Assembly: GCA_002005505.1 (NCBI GenBank) | Contig: KV908526.1 | Coordinates: 15,001-42,500, forward strand | Length of the DNA: 27,500 nucleotides | DNA from: Botryococcus braunii | Taxonomy: Eukaryota; Chlorophyta; Trebouxiophyceae | Direction of reading: 5' to 3' | Shown: positions 27,407-27,500 of the stretch, in pieces | Layout of the letters: each line of letters starts with the position of its first letter | Numbering within the stretch: position 1 is the stretch's first letter | Translations under genes and position numbers: made by a program | The notes under the pieces: model-generated | What the model was told of the DNA's origin: nothing | Database searches by the model: none | The model's input: only the letters and a program-made list of their open reading frames with translations

Positions 27407-27500
27407 CTATGGCAGATCTGGTCCATCTGCGAACAGCCGCCGGACCTCGCCTTCCACGGTAAATTCTGGAACTCCATAGAGCACCATATTAGTGCCCTGC
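27407..27500 (-). pseudogene. L1 ORF1-like fragment, upstream part, runs off the window
   Basis: The minus strand reads LYGVPEFTVEGEVRRLF and stops at TAG (27407-27409). The NxxxYGVPE block is the start of the ORF1 RNA-recognition domain, so the ORF is broken between here and 27346. Confidence 0.5.

Overview
This window looks like nuclear DNA of a eukaryote, most likely a green alga or close relative. Its one recognisable host gene is a plant/cyanobacterial-type arginine decarboxylase split into many exons. A TTTAGGG (plant/algal telomere-type) tract lies in one of its introns, introns are packed with micro- and minisatellites, and more than half of the window is retrotransposon sequence. I see no bacterial operon, rRNA, tRNA or CRISPR. 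A prasinophyte such as Cymbomonas would fit, but that name is a guess.

Positions 1-7111, minus strand: a spliced arginine decarboxylase gene (SpeA/ADC family). I could trace nine exons whose phases all join correctly. Together they encode about 553 residues; the last third, with the catalytic cysteine region, lies beyond position 1. Two introns need GC donors. The introns carry simple repeats, a 20-bp minisatellite and several tandem duplications that span exon ends.

Positions 7112-11584: a short spacer with a perfect 16-bp-stem hairpin, an unidentified 261-codon minus-strand ORF, a threefold tandem array of a roughly 550-bp unit, and about 1 kb with nothing I can assign.

Positions 11585-16909: nested insertions. 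A plus-strand non-LTR retrotransposon of the restriction-like-endonuclease type (R2/NeSL-like layout, 11604-15484) has a 1072-codon ORF broken by a single TAA and a 5' region of four tandem ~147-bp units. It sits in the 19-bp flanking repeat of an older minus-strand retroelement tail (15494-16890). That tail is in turn split by a 687-bp TG...CA element with a 5-bp duplication, probably a solo LTR. Removing it restores the reading frame of the tail.

Positions 16910-27500: a decayed minus-strand L1-like LINE (ORF1-like fragment, AP endonuclease, start of reverse transcriptase) interrupted by a nearly full-length Ty1/copia element (17322-24949, LTRs of 905 and 913 bp, target duplication TGAAT). 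Removing the copia element and one TGAAT restores the LINE reading frame. The copia gag-pol is inactivated by two frameshifts and two in-frame stops.

The genes do not form a pathway. The window is one polyamine-biosynthesis gene next to a retrotransposon graveyard, and its insertions can be ordered in time from their duplications.
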